From positions 186,001-250,000 of the forward strand of contig NZ_JABJVN010000004.1 of assembly GCF_013618475.1 (NCBI RefSeq): a DNA stretch of 64,000 nt. The letters are read 5' to 3'. Below the pieces are notes generated by a model. It was given only the letters and a program-made list of their open reading frames with translations, was not told the origin of the DNA and made no database searches. Made by a program: the position numbers and the translations under genes. Shown here piece after piece: positions 42,038 to 50,828 of this stretch; the stretch's first letter is position 1, and each line of letters starts with the position of its first letter. The DNA comes from Saccharibacillus deserti. Lineage in GTDB: Bacteria; Bacillota; Bacilli; Paenibacillales; Paenibacillaceae.

Positions 42038-42559
42038 TTACGGCTGTTCCGTCGTGTCCTCTTCACCGGCGTCGGGAGCATTCCCCGCATCGTACGTCTC
42101 GTACACCTTATCCATCAGCAGCCCCAGCACCAACTCCGACTGATCAATATCATTGTATGATCCCGCCCCCATCTCGAACGTACCGTCTTCATGCAAAAGG
42201 AACTGAATACGCGCTTTGGCGGACTTTTCGTTATAAAGGAAATATCCGGTGAATTCGACTACGTCGTATGTTTCTTCCGTATCCTCATCTGTACCCGAGA
42301 AGTACTGCCACGTCGGTCCATCAAAGAAAGCGTCCATGACTTCACCGATCGTGACGTCATCGCGGCCGTTCATGGTCCCGTTCTTGACGGACTGCACATG
42401 CTCGTCCGTCAGATTCGCCAGATTGTTCAATTGATCGGAAGCCGTCTGCACGGCTTGATCTGTCTCATGCCGAATATCGGCATCTGTGGAGGTGGAAGAA
42501 CACCCGGCTATGACCGATACACCGAGCACTATCAAACCCAACTTCATCGTTATTTTCAT
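42038..42559 (-). CDS. Conserved lipoprotein
   Basis: 173 residues. Lipobox VIAGC at about 16-20 predicts lipid anchoring. The mature domain (VKNGTMNGRDDVTIGEVMDAFFDGPTWQYF, then VVEFTGYFLYNEKSAKARIQFLL) is a pattern seen in Firmicute lipoproteins that often follow DUF4064 membrane proteins; its role is unknown. GGAGG precedes the ATG by 10 bases. It lies 24 bases downstream of the DUF4064 gene and is probably cotranscribed. Confidence 0.74.
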   Translation of the reverse strand: MKITMKLGLIVLGVSVIAGCSSTSTDADIRHETDQAVQTASDQLNNLANLTDEHVQSVKNGTMNGRDDVTIGEVMDAFFDGPTWQYFSGTDEDTEETYDVVEFTGYFLYNEKSAKARIQFLLHEDGTFEMGAGSYNDIDQSELVLGLLMDKVYETYDAGNAPDAGEEDTTEQP

Positions 42560-42583
42560 TTTTTTATTTCCTCCGTTTTTCGC

Positions 42584-42931
42584 TTAAGGCAAAGGAGCTG
42601 CCGTTGGAACTTCTTTAATCTTCTTTTTCGAGAAAATGCCCATAAACCCTGCTACTGCCAACAGCACACCGGATAAAATGTAGAACATCGAGATGCTAAT
42701 GACACCGGCGATCGCACTAATCAGCATAAGCCAACCTGCCAATTTGGGCTTGCTTTTGGAAAATGCCGCACCAATGATGCCTAAAATGCTGAACAACAAA
42801 GCCGAAATAGCCAATCCGCTAATTTCCGACGTTCCCGTATCGGAAAATGCTGCATCCAGTCCTCCGATCATCATAGCTACAATCGCTGCAATAATTCCAA
42901 AAACCCCTCCAACCAATCCCATAGCAAACAT
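42584..42931 (-). CDS. DUF4064 membrane protein
   Basis: 115 residues with four hydrophobic helices (MGLVGGVFGIIAAIVAMMIGG, then GLAISALLFSILGIIGAAF, LAGWLMLISAIAGVISI and FYILSGVLLAVAGFMGIF). The pattern matches DUF4064. AAAGGAG eight bases before ATG at 42931 is favoured over the in-frame ATG at 42937, where spacing would be only two. It is the first gene of the pair with the lipoprotein at 42038. Function unknown. Confidence 0.75.
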   Translation of the reverse strand: MFAMGLVGGVFGIIAAIVAMMIGGLDAAFSDTGTSEISGLAISALLFSILGIIGAAFSKSKPKLAGWLMLISAIAGVISISMFYILSGVLLAVAGFMGIFSKKKIKEVPTAAPLP

Positions 42932-43004
42932 ATTCATTTCTCCTTTATGGATACGATTTGATATAACCACTCGCTAATCAGCAAAATAAACCCGACTGTT
43001 AGAG

Positions 43005-43475
43005 CTATCGCTTTCTGACATTCGACAATTCCAGAAGAGTTCGAAAAATCTGATCATACAACTGCTGCTCCTTGGGGGTTAGCTTTCCCAACTCTTCAGC
43101 GATTCTTTGAGGAATATCCGAATCATGGTTGGAATTCGGAATATCTATTCGGCTTCTCTCCAGAAGCTCGCCTTCGCCAACCCCCAGTGCACTTGCAAGT
43201 CGTCCAACAATCAAGATGCTTGGCGATTGTCGGACTCCCCGTTCGATCTGACCTAAGTAGGAGATATCGATTTCAGCCTTTTCCGCCAACTGCTCCTGTG
43301 TCATATGCTGCTGCTTTCTGAGCTTGCGTATTTTCGAGCCCAATCGTATGTCTTTCGAACCAGAAATCCCCCTCACCGCCCACTTTACTTTGTCTCTTTC
43401 CTCATCATAGAATAAGAAGGAAATTTTACCCACGGACAAAATCCTCTGCCTTTCGTGACGATCGTCACTATTCAC
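43005..43475 (-). CDS. XRE family transcriptional regulator
   Basis: 156 residues from GTG at 43475. The HTH (about residues 46-105, SKIRKLRKQQHMTQEQLAEKAEIDISYLGQIERG) is a clear Cro/C1-type domain, and a C-terminal helix (LTPKEQQLYDQIFRTLLEL) may dimerise, as in SinR. The N-terminal 40 residues are not part of the domain, and the start is uncertain: AGGAG is too close to the first GTG, so an internal GTG or TTG may be used. It is divergent from the large unknown protein at 43723 and may control it. Confidence 0.75.
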   Translation of the reverse strand: MNSDDRHERQRILSVGKISFLFYDEERDKVKWAVRGISGSKDIRLGSKIRKLRKQQHMTQEQLAEKAEIDISYLGQIERGVRQSPSILIVGRLASALGVGEGELLERSRIDIPNSNHDSDIPQRIAEELGKLTPKEQQLYDQIFRTLLELSNVRKR

Positions 43476-43722
43476 ACTCCTTTTTGGCTTGAATTGAGCT
43501 TAGCATGAGCCTTTAAGGTCTCTTGAACCTGTTAAACGGGTAAGCAAGAAGGCCGATCGAGAAAAATCTTTATACAAATAAGGTATTCAAAGCAGTCAAA
43601 CATGTTCAGAAGACACAAAAAGGACACGTTTTACTCGAAACTACTTTTTCAAAAACCGAAATAGACACAATTTGTACACAGTTACATATGCAAACCTAAT
43701 GCACGGAAAAGGAGCTGATAGA

Positions 43723-45258
43723 ATGGCTAGAAGTCGGGCAATTCGTAAATTTATAATCGACACTTGCGACTTCCAATTCGATTTTATGGAGATTTACAAG
43801 GAATGGAGTTTGGATTCGATTCTGCGGGCAGTAGATATTGGACAGCCGATGCGCGACGCCTGCATGTATCTGGAGCTGGATACGGAATGGATCGAAGAAG
43901 AAGTCAAAATGCATGCCATGCGTCAACTGTACGAAGAGACGTCTCATCTGACGGTGCGTGAGATCGAGCTGATGACATTATATGAAGACCATACCTTGTT
44001 TGGGCGCACGCTTGGTGATCTGTTGGAAGAACTGATTTTTATGGATCCAAGCACCTGGCTCACAACGTTTGAGAATTCAATCCTGTATTTGAACGACAAT
44101 GGGATGGGAGCCGGAGCGTCTTCTTCATCTTCTGAACTAAGCGACGAACAAAAAGAAGAAACAGTCCGGCGCATATTCGGGAAGATGCCGCTTGAATTGA
44201 ATTACGGACCGTCGACGTTGGAGAACGAAAGTGAGCTGCACCGAAAATGGAGTAAGCTGGGTAGACGTCAAGGCTCGGGCTATCGTTTTTTTCGCCGCTT
44301 TGTACGTCAGGACTTGTTTTTGCATCCGCATCCCAATGACATAGCCAAAGAAGAACGGCGAGGGCGGATGCGGCAGCAGCACAAACATTTTCAAGCCGTC
44401 CTGAAAGACCTTATGAGCGAGCAGGACATTGAGCAGGATCTGGAACTGTACGAGGGCGAGCTGAATACTTGTTATCTCGAATATGCCGCCGCCCGACTCG
44501 CGCAGGCCGGCTTGGAGGAAAATCCGGAATATAAATCAAAACGCGATGCTCTAGTGAAAATCGCGGCTTTGTTTACCCTCGTCCGAAATTCTGATCTTAG
44601 GATGGCGCTGCTGGATAATCTTGTTGGAGACGGTGACAGCGGAGAAGTGCCGTTTAATTTAGGCCGGGAATCGTATGAAACTAAGCTGGATTATGCAGAT
44701 TACAAAGACTTTTTTCTTGAAGAAGAAGATGTAAAAGAAGGCAGAACCGCTTTGTATCTGATTATTCTATTGATTGCGGAGTTTACATTGAAGCCATTTT
44801 TGCGCATCAAGCTAAATGAAGTCGGCCTATATTTCGGACATAAAGGAATCGACGCTTCGCAGGAGATTGAAGAAGGCGATGAAGAAGAGCTGAAGCGATT
44901 AAAACTTCGTTTGATACCTGTTGTTATGCTGCGCGGTGCCTATTGGAAAGAGCAGTCTGCGCTGTTGGAACAGTACTCCGGTTTCCTGTCTTCGACAGAT
45001 CCGGCGCCGGATTCCGACAATTTGTTCGGCAGCCTGTACAAATGGACTTATCACTTCAACAAGGAAGTCCGACAAAAATCCTTGTTCCGAAAAGCCAGCC
45101 GCCAACTTCTTACTCAAAGCAGGCATAATCAATCCAATACAGCTTATAATCTGATTCACGCAATGGAACCTTTCGATCAAGCATTCAAAGATTTCGCCAA
45201 TATCAAACCAAAAGATCTTGATGTAGAAGACATTGATAAATGGATTGAAAAGTTTTAA
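43723..45258 (+). CDS. Large protein of unknown function
   Basis: 511 residues, not recognised. It starts MARSRAIRKFIIDTCDFQ and is acidic and mostly helical, with a Ser/Gly-rich linker (about 136-146, GAGASSSSSE) and a highly charged middle (YEGELNT, EEEDVKEGRTALYLI). No catalytic motif, signal peptide or transmembrane region is certain. The ATG has AAAGGAG eight bases upstream. It stands alone between a divergent XRE gene and a bidirectional terminator. Its neighbourhood and A+T-richer DNA suggest an accessory function, but no family can be assigned. Confidence 0.65.
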   Translation: MARSRAIRKFIIDTCDFQFDFMEIYKEWSLDSILRAVDIGQPMRDACMYLELDTEWIEEEVKMHAMRQLYEETSHLTVREIELMTLYEDHTLFGRTLGDLLEELIFMDPSTWLTTFENSILYLNDNGMGAGASSSSSELSDEQKEETVRRIFGKMPLELNYGPSTLENESELHRKWSKLGRRQGSGYRFFRRFVRQDLFLHPHPNDIAKEERRGRMRQQHKHFQAVLKDLMSEQDIEQDLELYEGELNTCYLEYAAARLAQAGLEENPEYKSKRDALVKIAALFTLVRNSDLRMALLDNLVGDGDSGEVPFNLGRESYETKLDYADYKDFFLEEEDVKEGRTALYLIILLIAEFTLKPFLRIKLNEVGLYFGHKGIDASQEIEEGDEEELKRLKLRLIPVVMLRGAYWKEQSALLEQYSGFLSSTDPAPDSDNLFGSLYKWTYHFNKEVRQKSLFRKASRQLLTQSRHNQSNTAYNLIHAMEPFDQAFKDFANIKPKDLDVEDIDKWIEKF

Positions 45259-45306
45259 AAAAGGCTGTCCCGAACCGCTGCACGGTTTCCGGGACAGCCT
45301 TTTTTC
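45255..45306. terminator. Bidirectional terminator
   Basis: AAAAAAGGCTGTCCCG pairs with CGGGACAGCCTTTTTT, with an additional inner stem. It ends the gene at 43723 and the opposing pseudogene. Confidence 0.88.
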
Positions 45307-45316
45307 ACTTTCGCGC

Positions 45317-45652
45317 TCAAAGCGGCCTGTCTCCTCGATCCACCCTGACGGCCCGCCGCCGGTCCATGACCGAGATAAACCCCGCTTTTTCGTCGCCGTC
45401 CAATTGGACCGAGATCAGATGCGTCTTCTGCAGGTCTTCCTCGCTGCCCATAGCCAGATCCTTTTTGGGATCTTGAAGCAGTTTCTTGGCGTCGATACCG
45501 CAGTAAATAGTCCAGATGCCCAGGCCCCGTCTCTTTCATATAAGCATCTCCGTATGAATCGATCAGCTCGGTTCGGGTCATCCCCACCTGCGCGCCTCTT
45601 CCGGCCGTGACACCCATTAACAAACCGGCCAGAACCACCTGCATTTTTTCAC
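45317..45652 (-). pseudogene. Broken secreted-protein gene with two homopolymer frameshifts
   Basis: Reading leftward, an AAGGAGG site lies nine bases before a GTG at 45652, but its frame is lost at a run of six A (45644-45649). The next frame encodes MQVVLAGLLMGVTAG, a signal-peptide-like start, and GMTRTELIDSYGDAYMKETG, a BamE/SmpA-like pattern. At a GGGG run (45525-45528) the frame shifts again and continues as IWTIYCGIDAKKLLQDPKK to the TGA at 45317. Restoring one A and removing one G would give about 112 residues. Either mutation or sequencing error could explain it. Confidence 0.6.
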
Positions 45653-45727
45653 GATGCTGCGCCTCCTTTTTGGAGTCGGTATGTACAACCTTCGGTTCTT
45701 CGTCCGCCTCCAAGGTTTGCAAAATAC

Positions 45728-45761
45728 GAAAAGACCCCGGCCGGAAATCGGCCAGGGTTCT
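45728..45761 (-). terminator. Terminator of the SDR gene
   Basis: AACCCTGGCCGA pairs imperfectly with CGGCCGGGGTCTT on the minus strand, followed by TTTTCG. Confidence 0.65.
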
Positions 45762-45829
45762 TGCACTAAGTAGGGCGGCGAGCCGCCCGTACAGGCCTTG
45801 CTTTATCTACGCATCCAAGCGGCTTCCCC

Positions 45830-46726
45830 TTACGGCGAAACCATGCCTCCGTTGGCATTAAGCGTCTCGCCTGTCACGTAGCTCGATTCCTGGCTGGCCA
45901 GGAAGACGTAAGCCGGAGCCATTTCGACCGGCTGTCCCGGACGTCCAAGCGGAGTCTGGGCGCCGAATTCCGGCAGTTTGTCCGGCGGCTGTCCGCCTGC
46001 GACCTGCAGCGGCGTCCAGACCGGACCCGGTGCGACCACGTTGACGCGGATGCCCTTCTCGCCGACCTGCTGCGCCAGCGCTTTGCTGAACGTGTTGATC
46101 GCGGCTTTGGTCGTGGCATAGTCCAGCAGGATCTCGGACGGGCTGTATGCCTGGATCGACGACGTATTGATGATCGAGCTGCCCGGCTTCATATGCTTGA
46201 TCGCCGCTTTGCACAGCCAGAACATGGCGTAGACGTTCGTCTTGAACGTCTCGTCGAACTGCTCCGTCGTGATCTCGTCGATGCTCTCGCGGAACTGCTG
46301 CTTGCCCGCCACGATTGCCAGAATGTCGATGCCGCCGAGTTCCTTGACCGCCGTTTCGATCAGGTTTACGCAGTAGCTCTCGTCCTTCACGTCACCCGGC
46401 ATCGCGACCGCTTTGCGGCCTTCGGCTTCGATCAGCTTCACGACTTCCTTGGCGTCCGCTTCTTCTTCCGGCAGATACGACAGCACCACGTCGGCGCCTT
46501 CTCTGGCGTAAGCGATCGCCGCGGCGCGGCCGATGCCGCTGTCCGCTCCGGTCACGACGGCTTTGCGGCCGACCAGACGCTCTTTGCCGACATAAGTCGT
46601 CTCGCCCGAGTCGGGAATCGGATTCATTTCCTGTTGAAGGCCCGGGCCTTCCTGCTGCTGTTCATATTCCGGTCCGGCTTTCGGATACTGCGTCGTCGGG
46701 TCCTGCATCTTGTAGAAATCGCTCAT
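45830..46726 (-). CDS. Short-chain dehydrogenase/reductase, stress type
   Basis: 298 residues. A 50-residue hydrophilic extension precedes the SDR fold: the cofactor motif [10 protein letters not shown] (about 59-68) and the catalytic SS-I..Y-ATTK (Ser about 193, Tyr about 206, Lys about 210). This is the plan of YhdF/YdaD-like stress SDRs in Bacillus. It reduces or oxidises an unknown substrate with NAD(P)H. GGAGG lies eight bases before the ATG. A SigB-like promoter (GTTTAA-N14-GGTTAC) is found upstream and suggests stress control. Confidence 0.88.
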   Translation of the reverse strand: MSDFYKMQDPTTQYPKAGPEYEQQQEGPGLQQEMNPIPDSGETTYVGKERLVGRKAVVTGADSGIGRAAAIAYAREGADVVLSYLPEEEADAKEVVKLIEAEGRKAVAMPGDVKDESYCVNLIETAVKELGGIDILAIVAGKQQFRESIDEITTEQFDETFKTNVYAMFWLCKAAIKHMKPGSSIINTSSIQAYSPSEILLDYATTKAAINTFSKALAQQVGEKGIRVNVVAPGPVWTPLQVAGGQPPDKLPEFGAQTPLGRPGQPVEMAPAYVFLASQESSYVTGETLNANGGMVSP

Positions 46727-46824
46727 GATTGAATGCCTCCTCGAGTATACGAAAATGGTTGGGATTGAACGAACGGCCGATGCAGCGGAATGTCCCGCTC
46801 GGCACCGCCGTACTCGTCACTTAT

Positions 46825-46850
46825 GTAACCGCCATAATTCCGATTTAAAC
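46825..46850 (-). promoter_or_regulatory. Possible SigB-type promoter of the SDR gene
   Basis: On the minus strand, GTTTAA (46850-46845), 14 bases and GGTTAC (46830-46825) resemble GTTTAA-N12-15-GGGTAT. It lies about 100 bases before the SDR start. The -10 matches only four of six positions. Confidence 0.35.
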
Positions 46851-47004
46851 GAGGGTTCTTCGGGTACCGCGTAAATTGTTTGGCAAAATTTCAATCCTGT
46901 GTGAACAATTCGAAATCGCAGGCCGATAAACGTTTACCGGCCGCACATCGCGTTTAAGGGTTTAGCAAACACCCGGAACGCAATCGGGAAAGGAGCGAAC
47001 CCCC

Positions 47005-47544
47005 ATGTCCAACTTGAACGAGCACACGCCGACTTCGGATCCGAAAGCGATCGAGACCGTACGGGATCTCATCAAAGATATCGAAACGGCCATGCTGACC
47101 ACCGTGTCCGATACCGGCCTGGTATCCCGTCCGATGAAGACGCAGCATATCGAATTCGACGGCGACCTGTGGTTTCTGACGAAAAAAGATACGTCCAAAT
47201 ACGACGAGATTCTCAAGGATCCCCGCGTCAATCTCGCGTATGCCGGCAAATCTTATGTCTCGATCAGCGGAACAGCGGAATTCGTGGAAGACGATGCCCG
47301 CAAAAAAGTACTCTGGAACAAAATGTACGAGAAGATTCTGGGTACGCCGTACGACGATCCCAATCTCGTACTGATCCGCGTTCAAACGGAAACCGCGGAG
47401 TATTGGGAAAGCGGCAGCGCGGTGAAAATGATGACCCATCTGCTCAAAAAAGCGGTTGGCAAAGGTTCCGATCCCAAGTCCGAACCCGGCCTCAACGAAA
47501 CGGTCGATCTGGAATCCGCCCCCCACTCTCCGCAAGGCCGATAG
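47005..47544 (+). CDS. General stress protein 26-like FMN-binding split-barrel protein
   Basis: 179 residues. The pyridoxamine-phosphate-oxidase-like fold is visible (IETAMLTTVSDTGLVSRPM, then GDLWFLTKKDTSKYDEIL, VNLAYAGKSYVSISGTAEFV). This matches Bacillus YdaG/Gsp26, which bind FMN and are stress-induced; the reaction is unknown. A polar C-terminal tail of about 40 residues is not part of the fold. AAAGGAG lies nine bases before the ATG. It is divergent from the stress SDR, with 278 bases between. Confidence 0.85.
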   Translation: MSNLNEHTPTSDPKAIETVRDLIKDIETAMLTTVSDTGLVSRPMKTQHIEFDGDLWFLTKKDTSKYDEILKDPRVNLAYAGKSYVSISGTAEFVEDDARKKVLWNKMYEKILGTPYDDPNLVLIRVQTETAEYWESGSAVKMMTHLLKKAVGKGSDPKSEPGLNETVDLESAPHSPQGR

Positions 47545-47606
47545 CGGATTACCCAACTCCCGCCGAGCGATAACGCAGCCGGATAGGCGATCACGAAACG
47601 TCAAAC

Positions 47607-47638
47607 AAGGATTCCCGCCGAATACGGGAATCCTTTTT
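47607..47638 (+). terminator. Terminator after the Gsp26-like gene
   Basis: An 11-base-pair stem (AAGGATTCCCG with CGGGAATCCTT) is followed by TTTT. Confidence 0.9.
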
Positions 47639-47686
47639 GCTGCCGATTCTGCGAAACGCCGACCGACGCCGGTGCGGCCTCGGCTC

Positions 47687-49390
47687 TTATTCCCCGCAGG
47701 CTGTCTGCCAGAAAGGCGCTTCATCTTGAAGCAGCTTGTCCAGCGGCTGGGGTCGGGAGAAGTAATAGCCCTGAAGCTGCAAACAGCCCAGAGACAGCAG
47801 CATTTCCCGCTGCTCCTGCGTCTCGATGCCTTCCGCGATGACGGACAATCCCAATTCCTTCGCCATCGCGACCGCGCCGCGGATCATCGCGCGGCTGATC
47901 CGGTTCGTCTGCGCGTTCTGGATCAGTCCGCGATCGATTTTGAGCGTATGAACCGGCAGTTCCTGCAGCAGGCCGATTCCCGAAGAAGAACTGCTGCCCA
48001 GATCGTCCAGCGAGAAAGTGACGCCCCACTGGGTGAGCGTATTCAGCTGCGGCAGAATATGCGAAGCGTCCAAACGCTGGGTAGTCTCGTTCAATTCGAT
48101 TTCGATTTTGCCGGGCGGACAGCCGGTCTGCGCAAACACTTCGGCCGCAAGCTCGACAAAATAAGGATCCCGCAGCGATCTGACGGTAATGTTGACATGG
48201 ATCCGTTTCTCCGGCTGCAGAATCCGCTGGGCGATACAAGCTTGGCGCAGCACCCACAGATCGACCTGCTCGATCAAACCCGCTTCTTCGGCCGCCGCGA
48301 TCGCTTCGGCCGGAGAGATCATGCCCCGCTGCGGATGGTTCCAGCGCAGCAGCGCTTCGTAAGACCGGGCAATCCCGTCTTCCGCTCCGACAATCGGCTG
48401 GAAATGCAGCTCAAGTTCACCGCCCTGCAGCGCCTGACGCATATCCAGTTCCGCCTGCTGGTCCTCGATCCGGAAGATGACCATTCCGGCTTTGCCGCCT
48501 TTCTTGATCCGGTACATGGCCGTATCCGCCCGCTCGATATATTCGCGCAGCGATCCGGCTTCCAGACAAGCCCCGATCGACAGTGTGAGCGGTTCTTCCT
48601 GAGCGGAGAACGGCATATTTTCGCTGCGAAAAGCCGATACCAGGCGCTCTACGGCCGCCCGAACCTGCTGCGGATCGTCGGTCGGCAGCACGATCACAAA
48701 CTCGTCTCCCCCGTACCGGCACAGCAGCCAGTCTTCGTCCGCCGCTTTGCGAATGGCTTCCGCCAGAGATTGAAGGACAAGGTCTCCGGCCGTATGTCCG
48801 TAATCGTCGTTCACTTCCTTGAAATTATCCAGGTCCATGAAGATCACCGACTTCGGCGCTCCGCCCAGTTCCCGTTCATAAATCGATTCCAGGGCGCTGT
48901 ACCGCAAAAATCCGGTCAGATCGTCGAAATACGTCGTTTCTTCCAGTTGAATCAGGCCGGAAACGACCGAAGCGACATGCATCAGGCGTTCGGCATCTTC
49001 CGCGGTAAATATATGGGTCCGATCCATAGCACAGATCGTCCCGTACAGGTCGCCGTTCTCCAACCGGATCGGCACACCGACAAAGCTGACGCTGCCGATG
49101 TTGGACGTGATCGGCATTTCGCGCGTCAGCGGCGACAGCAGGGTGTCTTCGATAATGACCGGGCCTGCAAGATGACCCACCAGGCTGCAGTACGAGATCG
49201 AATAAGGAATGACGCTGCCTTCTTGAACGAGCTGTTCTTCGGCGTTCCAGGCGCTCAGAATCATATTCTGCTTGCCGTTGTTATAAGCCGTGAAAAAGGT
49301 ATTGGCGTCGATGACGGAGTGCAGAAGCGAGAACAGCGTCTTGGATGTGATTCGGATCAGGTCTTCCCGCTGTTCCTTCATCGGTTTCAT
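47687..49390 (-). CDS. GAF-GGDEF-EAL cyclic-di-GMP enzyme
   Basis: 567 residues. A GAF-like sensor (about 10-150) precedes a GGDEF domain (about 155-310; active site RYGGDEF intact) and an EAL domain (about 320-560; SYEALLRW, VNITVRS, ELNETTQ, SLDDLG, LKIDRG and AEGIE all present). It may both make and break cyclic di-GMP, and thus control motility or biofilm. The RxxD inhibitory site normally just before GGDEF is missing (DEDWLLCRYGGDEF). No transmembrane region is seen, so it senses inside the cell. GGAGG six bases before the ATG sets the start. Confidence 0.9.
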   Translation of the reverse strand: MKPMKEQREDLIRITSKTLFSLLHSVIDANTFFTAYNNGKQNMILSAWNAEEQLVQEGSVIPYSISYCSLVGHLAGPVIIEDTLLSPLTREMPITSNIGSVSFVGVPIRLENGDLYGTICAMDRTHIFTAEDAERLMHVASVVSGLIQLEETTYFDDLTGFLRYSALESIYERELGGAPKSVIFMDLDNFKEVNDDYGHTAGDLVLQSLAEAIRKAADEDWLLCRYGGDEFVIVLPTDDPQQVRAAVERLVSAFRSENMPFSAQEEPLTLSIGACLEAGSLREYIERADTAMYRIKKGGKAGMVIFRIEDQQAELDMRQALQGGELELHFQPIVGAEDGIARSYEALLRWNHPQRGMISPAEAIAAAEEAGLIEQVDLWVLRQACIAQRILQPEKRIHVNITVRSLRDPYFVELAAEVFAQTGCPPGKIEIELNETTQRLDASHILPQLNTLTQWGVTFSLDDLGSSSSSGIGLLQELPVHTLKIDRGLIQNAQTNRISRAMIRGAVAMAKELGLSVIAEGIETQEQREMLLSLGCLQLQGYYFSRPQPLDKLLQDEAPFWQTACGE

Positions 49391-49595
49391 AATAAGCCTC
49401 CATAGGTCTTGGGTTGCGTTCGTGGTGGATATATGAGCCCATTATAAACAATAAGTAAGCAGCTGTCACATCGTCTGTAAGCAAATATTCCTACTTTATT
49501 CGCTTGTTTTCCTGCGTTTTTTACCTCTTGCGTTTAAATGCTCCAAAATTCAATTTCCCTCAACTAAATTTTGCGGATAACTATAAATAAAACCG

Positions 49596-49639
49596 AAAAA
49601 ACCGCATCTGCCCCATTTGGATAAACGGGGCGGACACGG
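49596..49639 (-). terminator. Terminator of the aldolase gene
   Basis: CCGTGTCCGCCCC pairs with GGGGCAGATGCGG (imperfect), followed by TTTTTT on the minus strand. The remaining bases of 49391-49687 are A+T rich with no gene. Confidence 0.7.
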
Positions 49640-49687
49640 CCGCCTAAAACGAATCCGTCCGAGGTCCCCGGACGCTGTTCTTCTCTG

Positions 49688-50575
49688 CTACTTGATCGAC
49701 GCTTCGTAGATCGATTCGATGGAACGCGCCAGCGTTTCGTCAAACTCCTGATCGGTTTGTCCGAAGCTGACGCCTTCTGCCAGCGCGCGGGAGAAACTGG
49801 CGATCAGCCCCGGGTTCCGGGTCAGACGTTCGTTCGCTTCCTCGCGCGTATATCCGCCCGACAGCGCAACGACGCGCACCACATGCGGATCGTTCATCAG
49901 ATCGCCGTAGAAGCCGTCTACGGCCGGAATCGACAGTTTGAGCATCACGAGCACGCCGTCTTCCAGTTTCGCCAGCTGTTCGACCAGTTCCGCTTTGAGC
50001 AGACGTTCCGATTCTTCGCGGTCGGCGCTGAGAATATCGACTTCCGGTTCGATAATCGGAACAAGCCCGGCCGCGAAGATCCGGCGTCCGAATTCGAACT
50101 GCTGCTCGACGGCCTGCTTGATGCCTGCTGAGTCTGCATGGTGGATGACCGAACGCATTTTGGTTCCGAAAATATGCCGTTCAACCGCACGCTCCAGCAG
50201 TCCGTCCAGATCGGGCATCGGTTTCATCAGCTGCACGCCGTTTTGCTCCGTGTCCAGTCCTTTATCGACTTTGAGAAAAGGCACGATCCCTTTTTCTTCC
50301 CACAAATAATCCGGGGTCTTTTTGCCGTCGATCTCGCGGTCCATCGTATTCTCGAACAAAATCGCACCCAGGATACGCTCCGAGTTGAAGGCCGGGCTCT
50401 TGATGATCCGCGTGCGCATCGTGTGTACGGCGCTGTACATGCCTTCCTCGTCCGAGTAGGTATCTTCCGCGACTCCGTACTGCAGCAGGGCTTTTGGCGT
50501 ACTGCCTCCGCTCTGATCGAGCGCCGCCACGAATCCTTTGCCGCTGCGCATCACTTCCAGCTGTTTCTCGTTCAT
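49688..50575 (-). CDS. fda: Class I fructose-bisphosphate aldolase
   Basis: 295 residues, the typical length of bacterial class I aldolases (FbaB-like of Staphylococcus type). It starts [30 protein letters not shown], an almost invariant family start. Schiff-base Lys sits in the [11 protein letters not shown] region (about 207), and IIEPEVD is also conserved. It interconverts fructose 1,6-bisphosphate with glyceraldehyde 3-phosphate and dihydroxyacetone phosphate. AAAGGA eight bases before ATG at 50575 favours this start over two in-frame ATG further up. Confidence 0.93.
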   Translation of the reverse strand: MNEKQLEVMRSGKGFVAALDQSGGSTPKALLQYGVAEDTYSDEEGMYSAVHTMRTRIIKSPAFNSERILGAILFENTMDREIDGKKTPDYLWEEKGIVPFLKVDKGLDTEQNGVQLMKPMPDLDGLLERAVERHIFGTKMRSVIHHADSAGIKQAVEQQFEFGRRIFAAGLVPIIEPEVDILSADREESERLLKAELVEQLAKLEDGVLVMLKLSIPAVDGFYGDLMNDPHVVRVVALSGGYTREEANERLTRNPGLIASFSRALAEGVSFGQTDQEFDETLARSIESIYEASIK

Positions 50576-50828
50576 CTCCATCTTCCTTTCTCCGTAAAAT
50601 GCCAAGCTTCTATCCGCAGTTCCACTTATTCATTACCCGAAAGACTCCGCAGCGGTCGCGGGGAAGCCAAACTTTTTCCGAAGATTGATCCGTTTCCCCT
50701 GCGCAGCGGAGCGCCGGTAGGGAAAGACTTTCTCCATGCCAAGCCTCCGGCTTTTCCTTCGGGCGGAATATGGTACACTTTAGGCGAGGGTTCGTCCCGA
50801 TCCTATTTTTGTCAAGAGAGGTGCCATA

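Noticed and set aside
47456-49405. Long plus-strand frame opposite the GGDEF-EAL gene
   Set aside because: Composition (Arg, Gln, Phe rich) and lack of a ribosome site mark it as a shadow. The minus-strand protein has complete known motifs.
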